Source of the DNA: Nonomuraea jabiensis
Lineage (GTDB): Bacteria > Actinomycetota > Actinomycetes > Streptosporangiales > Streptosporangiaceae
Length of the DNA: 64,000 bases
Reading direction: 5' to 3'
Assembly: GCF_014204795.1 (NCBI RefSeq)
Contig: NZ_JACHMB010000001.1
Coordinates: 3,844,001 to 3,908,000, forward strand
This document shows, one piece after another, positions 34,104 through 42,295 of this stretch; position 1 is the stretch's first letter; the number at the start of each line of letters is the position of its first letter. The notes beneath the pieces were generated by a model. It made no database searches and was not told where the DNA came from. It saw only the letters and a program-made list of their open reading frames with translations. The translations under genes and the position numbers were made by a program.

Positions 34104-34484
34104 ATGGCCATCGTCATGAACCACCTGATCGTCCCCGCCGCCGACCGCGAGGAGGCGGCGGCGTTCTTCGCCGGCCTGCTCGGGCTTCGGGTCGGCCCGC
34201 CCGCCGGGCCGTTCGCGCCCGTCAGCGTCAACGACGACCTCACGCTCGACTTCGACGACCGCCGCGCGCCCCAGCCCGGCCACTACGCCTTCCTGGTCGA
34301 CGACGACACCTTCGACGCGCTCATGGAGCGGCTCGAGGGGGACCCGGCGATCGAGTACGGCTCCGGCCCGATGAACGGCTGGGACCGCGAGATCAACCAT
34401 CTGGGAGGCGGCCGCGGCGTGTACGTGCGCGACCCCAACGGCCACAGTTACGAGCTGTTCACCGCCGAGCCCGAGGATCACTGA
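34104..34484 (+). CDS. VOC / glyoxalase-fold protein
   Basis: A 126-residue vicinal-oxygen-chelate protein. Two beta-alpha-beta-beta-beta halves can be followed: MNHLIVPAADREEAAAFFAGLLG and PGHYAFLVDDDTFDALMERL, ending DREINHLGGGRGVYVRDPNGHSYELF. His7, His in GHYAFLV and Glu in YELF are candidate metal ligands. Its control by the divergent MarR protein suggests a role in resistance to or modification of the MarR ligand. Confidence 0.88.
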   Translation: MAIVMNHLIVPAADREEAAAFFAGLLGLRVGPPAGPFAPVSVNDDLTLDFDDRRAPQPGHYAFLVDDDTFDALMERLEGDPAIEYGSGPMNGWDREINHLGGGRGVYVRDPNGHSYELFTAEPEDH

Positions 34485-34655
34485 GCGGCCGGTCTGCGGG
34501 GCCGCCGCAGGTAGGCAAAAGCATGATTTAGCCGGTAAATCCAGCGAAGCGGTGAGAAGGGCAAACTGCCAGCATCTGGCCCCCTCCGGTGGCTAGAGTG
34601 ATGATTCCAATATCGGCGGGATATTCCCTGGTATCCGCAGCGCGAGGAGTCGCGG

Positions 34656-35180
34656 GTGAATCACCGCGTGACCGACGAGGCCATGGTCCGAGCCCTGTAC
34701 CGCGAATACGGCGCCCCCCTGATGGCCTTCGCCGTCCGGCTGACGGGGGGCGATCGGCGCTGGGCCGAGGACGTCGTGCAGGAGACCCTGGTACGCGCCT
34801 GGCGCAACCTCCCCGACCTGCGTACCGACTCCGGCTCCCTGATGCCCTGGCTGGCGACCGTCGCCCGCCGCGTGGTCATCGACAACCGGCGCCGCTCCGG
34901 CTCGCGCCCGCTCGACACCGTCGAGGACGTCCCGGAACGCCTCAACTCGGTGGCCGCGGAGGACGAGCAGCTGTTACGCGAGATCGTCGTGACCGACGCG
35001 ATGATGTCGCTCTCGCCGGCCCACCGGCAGGTGCTCACGGAGACGTTCCTCCTGGACCGCACGGTCCAGGAGGCGGCGGAGATCATCGGGGTGCCCGTGG
35101 GCACCGTGAAGTCCCGCGTGTACTACGCCATGCGCGCGTTACGCGTGGCTCTGGAGGAAAGGGGGGTGACGCTGCCATGA
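34656..35180 (+). CDS. ECF sigma factor
   Basis: Extracytoplasmic-function sigma factor of 174 residues. Region 2 is ALYREYGAPLMAFAVRLTGG through DVVQETLVRAWRNL, and region 4 is LSPAHRQVLTETFLLDRTVQEA with GTVKSRVYYAMRALRVAL as the -35-binding helix. GTG 34656 follows GAGGAGT. The end reads ERGVTLP, encoded by the same bases that make the AAAGGGGGG ribosome site of the next minicistron. It is coupled through three minicistrons to an anti-sigma gene. Confidence 0.95.
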   Translation: MNHRVTDEAMVRALYREYGAPLMAFAVRLTGGDRRWAEDVVQETLVRAWRNLPDLRTDSGSLMPWLATVARRVVIDNRRRSGSRPLDTVEDVPERLNSVAAEDEQLLREIVVTDAMMSLSPAHRQVLTETFLLDRTVQEAAEIIGVPVGTVKSRVYYAMRALRVALEERGVTLP

Positions 35181-35236
35181 CGTGGGAGGCGCGTCACGAG
35201 GAGAGCCACACCGAAAGGGGGGTGACGTTGCCATGA
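35177..35236 (+). CDS. Minicistron 1 between sigma and anti-sigma
   Basis: Nineteen codons, MTWEARHEESHTERGVTLP. The ATG overlaps the sigma stop (ATGA) and its own stop overlaps the next ATG. AAAGGGGGG lies 10 bases before the start. The peptide is an anti-sigma-like head (MTxEaRHE) joined to a sigma-like tail, as expected from tandem duplication. Translation is likely from the ribosome site, but function of the peptide is doubtful. Confidence 0.55.
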   Translation: MTWEARHEESHTERGVTLP

Positions 35237-35292
35237 CGTGGGAGGCGCGTCACTACGGAAGCCACCGCGAAAGGGGGGTGACGCGCTCATGA
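35233..35292 (+). CDS. Minicistron 2 between sigma and anti-sigma
   Basis: Nineteen codons, MTWEARHYGSHRERGVTRS, with ATGA overlaps at both ends and the same AAAGGGGGG ribosome site. It differs from minicistron 1 at five residues, so the duplication is not brand new. Confidence 0.55.
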   Translation: MTWEARHYGSHRERGVTRS

Positions 35293-35333
35293 TGGAGATG
35301 CGTCACGAGGAAAGGGGGGTGACGCTCTCATGA
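35289..35333 (+). CDS. Minicistron 3 between sigma and anti-sigma
   Basis: Fourteen codons, MMEMRHEERGVTLS, the shortest copy. Its stop overlaps the true anti-sigma start by four bases and it carries the same ribosome site. Confidence 0.55.
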   Translation: MMEMRHEERGVTLS

Positions 35334-36025
35334 CCGAGGTGCGTCACGAAGACGTGGCCGCGTACGCGCTCGGCCTGCTCCGCGGGGAGGAGAAGGCCGA
35401 TTTCGAGCGCCACCTGAGGGGCTGCCCGAGCTGCGCGGAGGAGGCCGGGGCGTTCGCCGCGATGGGGGAGCTGATCAAGACCGTCCACCCGGACGACCTC
35501 CTGCCCAGCCCGCCCGACCCCGAGGTCGAGTCACTCCTGGTCCGCCGCGCCGCCACCGAACGGCGCCGCCGGGGCCTGTACCGCACGTTCATGTCCGCCG
35601 CCGCCTGCGTGCTCGTCGCGGCCGGCGTCTTCCTCGCCGTCAGCTCGGTCACCAGCGGCCCGAACCCCGACAGCATCCACAGCCCGGCCCGCGCGCTCCT
35701 CATGACCGGCCACACCTACTCCGCCACCGACAAGGGCACCGGCGTGTCCGCTCTCGTCGGGCTGGAGGACAAGGGCTGGGGCACCCACGTCGCGCTGGAG
35801 CTCAAGGGCGTCAAGGGCCCGCTGCAGTGCCGTCTCATGGCGGTGGGCAACGACGGCCGCTCCGAGGTGGTGGCGAGCTGGGGCGTGCCCGACAAGGGGT
35901 ACGGCGTGCCCGGGGCCCCTGACCCCCTGCTGCTGCACGGCGGCACCAGCCTCCCGGAGTCCGAGCTGAACCACTTCACGGTCGAGACCTTCGACGGCAG
36001 GACCCTGGCCACCATCCAGGTGTGA
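35330..36025 (+). CDS. Anti-sigma factor with zinc-binding domain
   Basis: Membrane anti-sigma factor of 231 residues. The N-terminal ZAS motif His28-x3-Cys32-x2-Cys35 (HLRGCPSC) binds zinc and the sigma factor. One membrane helix lies at about 87-107 (FMSAAACVLVAAGVFLAVSS), and the outer domain (RskA-like) spans about 110-231. ATG 35330 follows the third minicistron with a four-base overlap. It should hold the upstream ECF factor inactive until an extracytoplasmic signal acts. Confidence 0.93.
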   Translation: MTEVRHEDVAAYALGLLRGEEKADFERHLRGCPSCAEEAGAFAAMGELIKTVHPDDLLPSPPDPEVESLLVRRAATERRRRGLYRTFMSAAACVLVAAGVFLAVSSVTSGPNPDSIHSPARALLMTGHTYSATDKGTGVSALVGLEDKGWGTHVALELKGVKGPLQCRLMAVGNDGRSEVVASWGVPDKGYGVPGAPDPLLLHGGTSLPESELNHFTVETFDGRTLATIQV

Positions 36026-36027
36026 GC

Positions 36028-38307
36028 TCACAGCTCCGACAGGCGCTCGCGCAGCTCGCGGACCTGCCGCGGCTCCGCGATCCCGTCCCAGGGGGAGAGG
36101 GCCGCCAGCCCCGCAGCGCGGTGCTCGGCGGCGCTCCCGGCCCGCAGCCGGGCCAGGTGGAGGTGGGCCAGCGCCGTGCTCACCCCCGCCGGGGGCAGCC
36201 GCGGCTCGGCCTCCTCCAGCAGCGCGACGACCTCCTCGGGAGGGTGGCCGGGCTTGTCCAGCAGCACCCCGGCCCGCTGCACGAGGCAGCGGGCCCGCCC
36301 GATCTCGTCCGCGGTCTTCGCGTAGAGCCGCTCGGCCTCTTCCAGGTTGTCCGCCGCGTCGAAACCCCGGCCCAGGTAGTGCTGCGCGAGCGCGAGCAGT
36401 TCCCGCGCGTGCGCCGCCGCGCCGTCGTCGCCGGCCTCCGCGGCCAGGCGGAGCGACTCGAACAGCACGTTGCGGGCGTCGGTGTACAGGTGTTGCGCCT
36501 CGGAGTCGCGCCCGTCGCCGTCGAGCGTCTGCCCCTTGCGCAGGAGCAGCGCGGCCACGTTGATCAGCCGGAGCGAGTGCCCCGCCAGGTCGCCGCCGGA
36601 CAGCGCCTGACCGTAGCGCACGAGCGCCGACTCGACGGCGGTGAACTCGTCGCCGGCGGCCAGGAGGATGGCCGCGTGCTCCAGGTGCAGCTCGGCGGGC
36701 CACGACTCCACCTTGACGCGCAGCTTGGCCGCCCGGTTGAAGTGCTGGCGCGCCGCCGCCGGGTCGCCCCAGGTGAGCAGGATCGCGCACTGGCGCAGCT
36801 CGGCCGTGGCCTGCACCTGCTCGTCGCGGAGCGCTCTGGCCGCCTCGGCCAGCGCCGCCGCGGCCCGGAGCCGGTCCTCGTGCCGCTGTTCGAGCCGGAA
36901 CCAGGTCTCCAGCCCGTCGGCGATGCGCGCCAGCGCCCGGGCGGTCTTGGGCGCGGGGGTCCCGTGCGCCAGGACCTGCAGCAGCGCCCTGTCCTCGATC
37001 GCGAACCAGGCGCGGGCCTCCTTGCCGGGTAACAGGCGGGCGAACGAGTCGGCCTCGTCGGCGAAGTGCTCGACCAGCCGCCGCCAGGCCGCGGCGTCCT
37101 TCGGCGAGGGCGGCGGTCCGGGGGTGCCGCTGGGGAACGCGCCGGTCACCCTGACGCGCGTCATCCGTACGTTCTCCACCAGGCCCAGGTCGGCCAGCTC
37201 CCCGATCGCGTCGGCGGCGGAGGGCACGCCGAGCAGCGCGGCGGCCGCCCGGTGGTCCACCTCGACGATCGGCAGGCCCGCCAGCAGGACGAACAGCTGC
37301 TTGGCCGTCGGCCTGAGCTGCCTGACGCTGAGGTTGAGCACGAAGTCGAGGGTCTTGACGACGGACAGGTTACGCAGGTCGTCGACCAGGGACTGGAGCG
37401 CGACGCCGGGGTTGCGGGCCAGCCACCGGCCGATCCTGACGAGCTCCAGCGGGCTGCCCAGGCAGGCGTCCACCAGCAGCGCGAGCGCCTTCGGGTCGCG
37501 GTCGACGCGCTCGTCGCCGATGTGGCGGGCCAGCAGCGCCTGCCCGGCCGCGGGCGCGAGCGGGCCGAGCTGGATCGGCTCGAGGTGCTGCGGCAGCTCG
37601 TCGGTGAACGTGCCCGCCACCACGATGTGCGCGCCCGGCACCCGGGGCGGGAGCCAGGCGATCTGGCTCCAGGTGCTGACGTTGTCCAGCAGGAGCACCC
37701 GGTCCGTGCCGGTGAGCGCGTCGATCACCTGCGCGGTGGCGTCCTCCGGCTCCTGGATCGCGCCGGGCGGCCGGTCGAGGGTGCGCAGGACCCGCTGGGC
37801 CACGCTCAGCGGCGTCTCCGCGTGGTCCCTGTCGGGGCCGCGCAGGTCGGCGTAGCGCTGCTTGCGGGCGTCCGCGGTCAGGTCCCACGTGGCCAGGATC
37901 GCCACCGAGGACGTGCCCATGCCCATCGCGCCCTGCACGACGACGATCCCGCTCTCCTTCGCGCGCTCCTTGACCTGCTGGACCTCGGCGTCCCTGCCGA
38001 CGAGCCCGTCGATCCTGTCGGGGAAGGGCAGGCGCTGGAAGATCGGCTGGGGTGGGGGCTTGCGGCGGCTGCGTACGAGATGGGTGGCCCAGCCGGCCAC
38101 GACCGGCAGGGAGACGATCAGGATGACGAGCAGCCAGACGGGCAGCCACTCCGTCACCCGCTCGATCAGCTTCTCCTGCAGCAGCAGGACCGTGCCGCCC
38201 ACGGTCAGCAGCCCGCCGAGCCCCAGCTCGGGCAGGTGCGCCCCGGCCTGCCGGGAGAGCTGGGACAGGCGGAAGCGCAGCCGGTCCTTTCGCGAGATAT
38301 CCGTCAT
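36028..38307 (-). CDS. Membrane STAND-like NTPase with TPR repeats, degenerate P-loop
   Basis: A 759-residue protein with two membrane helices at about 29-47 and 55-76, then an NB-ARC-like NTPase module. The Walker A site is VVVQGAMGMGTSS (122-134), with Thr where the P-loop Lys should be, while Walker B (DRVLLLDNVS, 202-211) is intact. A winged-helix-like region follows (about 310-390), then tetratricopeptide-type helical repeats from about 430 to the end. ATG 38307 overlaps the permease stop (ATGA) and follows GAGGGG. It is the last gene of a four-gene coupled operon. It may be a signalling sensor that reports on the transporter, with nucleotide binding altered or lost. Confidence 0.8.
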   Translation of the reverse strand: MTDISRKDRLRFRLSQLSRQAGAHLPELGLGGLLTVGGTVLLLQEKLIERVTEWLPVWLLVILIVSLPVVAGWATHLVRSRRKPPPQPIFQRLPFPDRIDGLVGRDAEVQQVKERAKESGIVVVQGAMGMGTSSVAILATWDLTADARKQRYADLRGPDRDHAETPLSVAQRVLRTLDRPPGAIQEPEDATAQVIDALTGTDRVLLLDNVSTWSQIAWLPPRVPGAHIVVAGTFTDELPQHLEPIQLGPLAPAAGQALLARHIGDERVDRDPKALALLVDACLGSPLELVRIGRWLARNPGVALQSLVDDLRNLSVVKTLDFVLNLSVRQLRPTAKQLFVLLAGLPIVEVDHRAAAALLGVPSAADAIGELADLGLVENVRMTRVRVTGAFPSGTPGPPPSPKDAAAWRRLVEHFADEADSFARLLPGKEARAWFAIEDRALLQVLAHGTPAPKTARALARIADGLETWFRLEQRHEDRLRAAAALAEAARALRDEQVQATAELRQCAILLTWGDPAAARQHFNRAAKLRVKVESWPAELHLEHAAILLAAGDEFTAVESALVRYGQALSGGDLAGHSLRLINVAALLLRKGQTLDGDGRDSEAQHLYTDARNVLFESLRLAAEAGDDGAAAHARELLALAQHYLGRGFDAADNLEEAERLYAKTADEIGRARCLVQRAGVLLDKPGHPPEEVVALLEEAEPRLPPAGVSTALAHLHLARLRAGSAAEHRAAGLAALSPWDGIAEPRQVRELRERLSEL

Positions 38308-40001
38308 CGGCGCACCCCTCGCGTCAGCCCCCGGTACAGCCAGCGCCCGGTGACGACCACCAGCAGCACGGGCACCGCGGTCGCGATCACCGACTGCGCC
38401 GCCAGCGGCCCGGCCGCGCTCATGAAGTGGCGGGCCTGCTCCAGCAGGATCAGCGGCAGGTGGTCGCCCGACGGCCAGTTGAGCAGCAGCCCGACGACCG
38501 TGTCGTTCCAGACCAGGACGAAGGCCAGGACGGCGGCCAGCACCAGGGCCGGGCGGGCCTCGCGTACGACGTGGAACAGCTCCCAGCGGTCCCGCGCCAG
38601 CATGGGAGCCGGCACGCGGACGAACGCGTTGTAGAGCACCAGCACCGCCAGCGGGATCACCAGCGCCGCGTGCACGATGGCCAGCGCCGGAGCGGTGCCG
38701 ACGACCGGGCTGAGCCAGCGCTGCAGCGGCACCGCGAACGCCTGCGGCGGCAGCACGGCCAGGGCCACGGCGACCAGCAGCACCGGCCGCCAGGCCCGGC
38801 GCGGCAGCAGGTGCTCGTGCGCCAGCACGTACGCGGCCGGCACGGCGGCCAGCAGCACCAGGCACACCACCACGACGGCCCGCAGGAACGTGGTGCCGAG
38901 CGCGCCCGCGAACCCGCCGTCGGCCAGCGCCTCCGCGTACGAGCCGAGCGTCCAGGGACCGCCGCCCCACCACCCTGACAGCGCCGCCGCGACCGGGTCG
39001 CGCAGCGAGGTCAGCACGAGCACCACGAACGGCAGCACCCAGAGCACCGACGCGGCCGCGCACAGCAGCCAGATCCGCCAACCCTTCCTGGGCGGCGGCG
39101 GGACCACCGGTTCGGCCCAGGTCACCCGCCCGCGCAGCCCGAACAGGGCGGGCACCGCCATCACGGCCACGAGGGCCGACAGCCCCACGGAGAGCGCGGA
39201 GGCCCGCGTGTCGCCCAGGTCGCCGTGGTGGCGCCACCAGAACAGCCCGCCGCCCTCGATCTCGGCCTGCATCGACCCGGGCGCGCCCATCAGCACGACG
39301 TCGAACACGCGGGCCGCCGCCGCCAGCGCGAACAGGTACGCCAGCGCCGCCGGCCCGGCGAGCGCCGGGACCACGACGGACCAGAGCCTGCGCCGCCGCC
39401 CGACGCCGAACGCCCTGGCCATCCGCAGCAGGTTGGTGGGCAGCCGCGCCAGCGCCTCGTGGAAGACGAGGAACGCGACCCCGGCCCACTGCCAGACCAG
39501 CGCCAGCCCGAACACCACCCAGATCCACACGGGCCCGAGGAAGGCCACCTCCGTGCCGAACAGGGCGTTGACCAGGCCGCGGCGCGGATTGGTGTCGAAC
39601 ATCAGCCGGAAGATCGCGCCCGTGGTGAGCGGCGACACCGCGGCCGGCAGCACCAGCAGGAAGCGCAGCACGCCGCCGAGCACCGGGCCCGCGTTCCTGG
39701 CCAGCCAGGCCAGGCCGAGCCCGACGGCGCACACGACCACGGCCAGCACCAGCCACATGAACGAGTTGCCGAGCGACTGGAGCACCCGGCCGTCGAGCAG
39801 CACGTCGTACGCGCCGGGCCCGTCGGAGAGGCTGAACGCCACCGTCGCGCAGAGCGGGACCAGGATGACGCCCGCCGACAGCAGGACCGCCAGGAGGAGG
39901 TAGAGCGAGGCGCGCAGGCGGCCGATCCCGTGCCCGACCAGCGGGATCCTGGCGTCGTGGTGCGTGGCGGCCTCGAACAGGAACGCGTTGCGCCGGCTCA
40001 C
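38304..40001 (-). CDS. Fused double ABC transporter permease
   Basis: A 565-residue membrane protein of about twelve helices, in effect two permeases in one chain as in iron(III) and thiamine importers. The first half has a good EAA loop, EALARLPTNLLRMARAFGVG with VVPALAGP; the second half has a poor one around APMLARDRWELFHVVREARP, lacking the Gly. It starts at GTG 40001, overlapping the binding-protein stop, and ends overlapping the STAND gene. A single ATPase homologue in the operon has lost its P-loop, so how transport would be powered is unclear. Confidence 0.85.
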   Translation of the reverse strand: MSRRNAFLFEAATHHDARIPLVGHGIGRLRASLYLLLAVLLSAGVILVPLCATVAFSLSDGPGAYDVLLDGRVLQSLGNSFMWLVLAVVVCAVGLGLAWLARNAGPVLGGVLRFLLVLPAAVSPLTTGAIFRLMFDTNPRRGLVNALFGTEVAFLGPVWIWVVFGLALVWQWAGVAFLVFHEALARLPTNLLRMARAFGVGRRRRLWSVVVPALAGPAALAYLFALAAAARVFDVVLMGAPGSMQAEIEGGGLFWWRHHGDLGDTRASALSVGLSALVAVMAVPALFGLRGRVTWAEPVVPPPPRKGWRIWLLCAAASVLWVLPFVVLVLTSLRDPVAAALSGWWGGGPWTLGSYAEALADGGFAGALGTTFLRAVVVVCLVLLAAVPAAYVLAHEHLLPRRAWRPVLLVAVALAVLPPQAFAVPLQRWLSPVVGTAPALAIVHAALVIPLAVLVLYNAFVRVPAPMLARDRWELFHVVREARPALVLAAVLAFVLVWNDTVVGLLLNWPSGDHLPLILLEQARHFMSAAGPLAAQSVIATAVPVLLVVVTGRWLYRGLTRGVRR

Positions 40002-41218
40002 AGCGCCCCCTCCTTGCTGCCCGCCACCAGCTTGTCGCGGGCGGCTGCCGCGGCCGTGGCGGGATCGACCGCGTTGACGGCGACGGCGGTGAACAGCTCC
40101 GTGAGCACCCGCCACAGGCCGCGCCCGTCGCCGCCCTCCAGGCCGCCGATGAGCCGGTCGGACAGGTCGTAGTGGGCGTTCACGGCGGCGTTCAGCTCCT
40201 GGGCGGGGCCGCGCAGCAGCTCGGGGGAGGGCTGGGTGAACGGCGTCAGGAAGCCGCCGTCGGCGATCCACGCGGTCAGCGCGTCGTGCTCGCCGCTCGC
40301 CCGCGGCCTGGTCAGCCAGTTGACGAACTCGATCGCGTGCGCCGGCCCGTCCCGCATCGCCACCGCCACGTCGCCGCCGACGACCAGCGGGGGCGGATTG
40401 CTCCCGTAGGCCGGGAAGCGGAAGTGCGCCGCGACCCCCTTGCCGCCGTAGTGCTCGATGACCGGCAGGGCGAAGTCCGGGGCGGCCACCACGCTCGCGG
40501 TGCGGTAGGCGAAGACGTCGAAGATCGAGTCGTGGAACTGCATGGTGAGCGCCCGCCGGGCCTGCTCGGGGGTGAACGCGCCGCGCCAGATCGTGCCGAG
40601 CAGCTCCAGCGCGTCCGCGACCTGCGGCGCGCTCCACCAGTCGGGATTGCCCGGCAGCCCGGGCGGGAAGAGGCCGCCGTAGGCCTCGGGGGCGAAGGCG
40701 AGCAGCACGTTCTCGAACCAGTCGCTGAGCACCCACCCGTCGGCCGCCCCGATCGCCAGGCTGCCCGGGGTGGGCCGCCAGGAGGTCAGGTCGGCGGGCG
40801 GCGTGTACTCCCCGGCCCGGTGCCAGACGAGCGACTTGTGGGCGAGCTTGAACCAGGCGCCCAGCTCCTCGTGGCTCCCCGGCGGCGTCACGAGCCCGCG
40901 CCAGAACTCCCGCTGCCGGTGGCCGCCCGTCCACGGCCGGATGCGCGGCCGGATCATCGGATCGAAGAGCAGGCCCAGCCTCGGGATCACGGCCACGTCC
41001 GGGAGGACCTCCGCCGCGGGGCCGCGCAGCACGGCGGCGATGTTGTCGCCCGCCGAGAAGACGTGGACCGGGCGCCCGTACTCCTTGACCACGCCGAGGA
41101 AGCGCCGCAGCTCGTCGCCGCTCCACACCACCGCCACCTGCAGCGGCCGCTCGCGGGCGCAGCCGGCGAGGGCCGCCGCGGGGAGCGCGGCCAGTAACGC
41201 TCTACGGGTGAGGGGCAT
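39998..41218 (-). CDS. Extracellular solute-binding lipoprotein
   Basis: A 406-residue binding protein. The signal sequence MPLTRRALLAALPAAALAGC ends in a lipobox (LAGC), with a twin-arginine-like RR. The mature part follows the type-2 periplasmic-binding fold (VAVVWSGDELRRFLGVV ... GDVAVAMRDGPAHAIEFVNWL). Its ligand is unknown; the family includes sugar and iron binders. It overlaps the ATPase-like gene by 17 bases upstream and the permease by four bases downstream. Confidence 0.87.
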   Translation of the reverse strand: MPLTRRALLAALPAAALAGCARERPLQVAVVWSGDELRRFLGVVKEYGRPVHVFSAGDNIAAVLRGPAAEVLPDVAVIPRLGLLFDPMIRPRIRPWTGGHRQREFWRGLVTPPGSHEELGAWFKLAHKSLVWHRAGEYTPPADLTSWRPTPGSLAIGAADGWVLSDWFENVLLAFAPEAYGGLFPPGLPGNPDWWSAPQVADALELLGTIWRGAFTPEQARRALTMQFHDSIFDVFAYRTASVVAAPDFALPVIEHYGGKGVAAHFRFPAYGSNPPPLVVGGDVAVAMRDGPAHAIEFVNWLTRPRASGEHDALTAWIADGGFLTPFTQPSPELLRGPAQELNAAVNAHYDLSDRLIGGLEGGDGRGLWRVLTELFTAVAVNAVDPATAAAAARDKLVAGSKEGAL

Positions 41219-41855
41219 CGACGACCTTCCGGAAGCGCGAGGGGGAGGCCAGGCTGGCCACCCTGGTCCGGTCGTCGGTGACGACCAGCACGGCCAGGTC
41301 GGGGTCGGTGGCCAGCGCCGCGCTCACGGCCGCGTGGCAGGGATCGCAGCCCGTGCGGTCCTCGACCACCATCACCTTGACCGCCGTCCGCCGGCACAGG
41401 GCCCGCGCCAGCGCCACGTGCAGCCGCTCGTCGTGGGCCAGCTCGTGCGGCCTGGACCGCAGGAAGCCGTGGATGTCCGTCTTGTTGACCATGTACGCGA
41501 CCACGCCGCGGAAGGGCGGGGACGCGTGGTCGTCGCGGGCGGTCAGGAAGAGGTTCTGCTCGACGGTCAGGTGCGGCAGCAGGCCGGCCCCGGCCGGGAT
41601 CAGCCCGATCCCGCGCTCGGCCGGCAGCCACCTGGTGACCTCGTCGCCGTCGAGGCGGATCTCGCCGTTCTCGGGCATCTCCAGGCCGATCAGGATGTCG
41701 GTGAACGCGTCGGCCTCGGCGCAGTCGGCCGCCACCACCACGGCGGTGTGCCCTGAGTCGACGGTCAAGGGGTCGGGCCCGAGCCAACGGCGCCTTTCAC
41801 GCGTCCGCCAAACGAGGCCGGACAGCTCAAGAAGCGGCGAGTCCTCGACCACCAT
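41202..41855 (-). CDS. ABC ATPase homologue lacking Walker A and signature motifs
   Basis: A 217-residue protein with the outline of an importer ATPase but with key motifs lost. Where Walker A should be (about 38-51) the sequence is AVVVAADCAEADAFTD, without GxxGxGKS. The Q-loop neighbourhood survives (LLPHLTVEQNLFL, 92-104). The signature region is RPHELAHDERLHVALARAL (135-153) instead of LSGGQ. Walker B is VKVMVVEDRTG (159-169), with Glu and Asp in swapped order. It begins the operon at ATG 41855. It probably cannot hydrolyse ATP and may act as a structural or regulatory subunit. Confidence 0.75.
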   Translation of the reverse strand: MVVEDSPLLELSGLVWRTRERRRWLGPDPLTVDSGHTAVVVAADCAEADAFTDILIGLEMPENGEIRLDGDEVTRWLPAERGIGLIPAGAGLLPHLTVEQNLFLTARDDHASPPFRGVVAYMVNKTDIHGFLRSRPHELAHDERLHVALARALCRRTAVKVMVVEDRTGCDPCHAAVSAALATDPDLAVLVVTDDRTRVASLASPSRFRKVVDAPHP

Positions 41856-41877
41856 TCGACGTTTTCACAAAGAGTGG

Positions 41878-41893
41878 ATCACGGCAACGTGAT
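41878..41893 (-). terminator. Small hairpin between the hydrolase and ABC-like operons
   Basis: ATCACG-GCAA-CGTGAT forms a six-base stem with a stable GNRA-type loop, followed on the minus strand by CACTCTTTG. It lies 30 bases past the VOC gene stop and before the next operon start. Confidence 0.4.
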
Positions 41894-41923
41894 TGACCGC
41901 CTCCGCTACGTGCCGATCTGGCG

Positions 41924-42295
41924 CTATCCGCTCACCCAGAGGCAGAACGGGTGCCCGGCCGGGTCGAAATGCACGCGTACGTCGTCCTGTGGCTGGAACT
42001 CGGCCACGGTCGCGCCCAGCTCGACGGCGCGGGCGCTGCTCGCGTCGAGATCGTCGACCTCGATGTCCAGGTGCATCGTGATCCGCTGCTCGCCGGGCGA
42101 GGCGGGCCAGACCGGCCGGACGAAGCCGGGGGCGCTCTGGAAGGCCAGCCCGGGCCCGCCTTCCGGCGGGACGAGCAGCACCCACTCGGGCTCGTCCTCC
42201 TTGACCCGCCAGCCGAGCAACTCGCGGTAGAAGGCGGACAACGCCTGGGCGTCGGGCGCCTCCAGGCAGACGGCCGACCACTTGAACACGCTCAT
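41924..42295 (-). CDS. VOC / glyoxalase-fold protein
   Basis: A 123-residue VOC protein. The paired repeats begin FKWSAVCLEAPDAQALSAFYRELLGW and RITMHLDIEVDDLDASSARAVELGA, ending VHFDPAGHPFCLWVSG. His in MHLDIEV and His in AGHPFCL are likely ligand-site residues. ATG 42295 overlaps the hydrolase stop by four bases, so the two are one operon. Substrate is unknown. Confidence 0.88.
   Translation of the reverse strand: MSVFKWSAVCLEAPDAQALSAFYRELLGWRVKEDEPEWVLLVPPEGGPGLAFQSAPGFVRPVWPASPGEQRITMHLDIEVDDLDASSARAVELGATVAEFQPQDDVRVHFDPAGHPFCLWVSG

Larger units (their letters stand above)
35162..35332 (+). repeat. Tandem duplication of the sigma/anti-sigma junction
   Basis: The segment GAAAGGGGGGTGACG...ATGA occurs four times. 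Start codons lie at 35177, 35233, 35289 and 35330, giving periods of 56, 56 and 41 bases. Each unit joins the last codons of the sigma gene (ERGVTLP or variants) to the first codons of the anti-sigma gene (MTWEARHE, MMEMRHEE, MTEVRHED). Confidence 0.9.
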
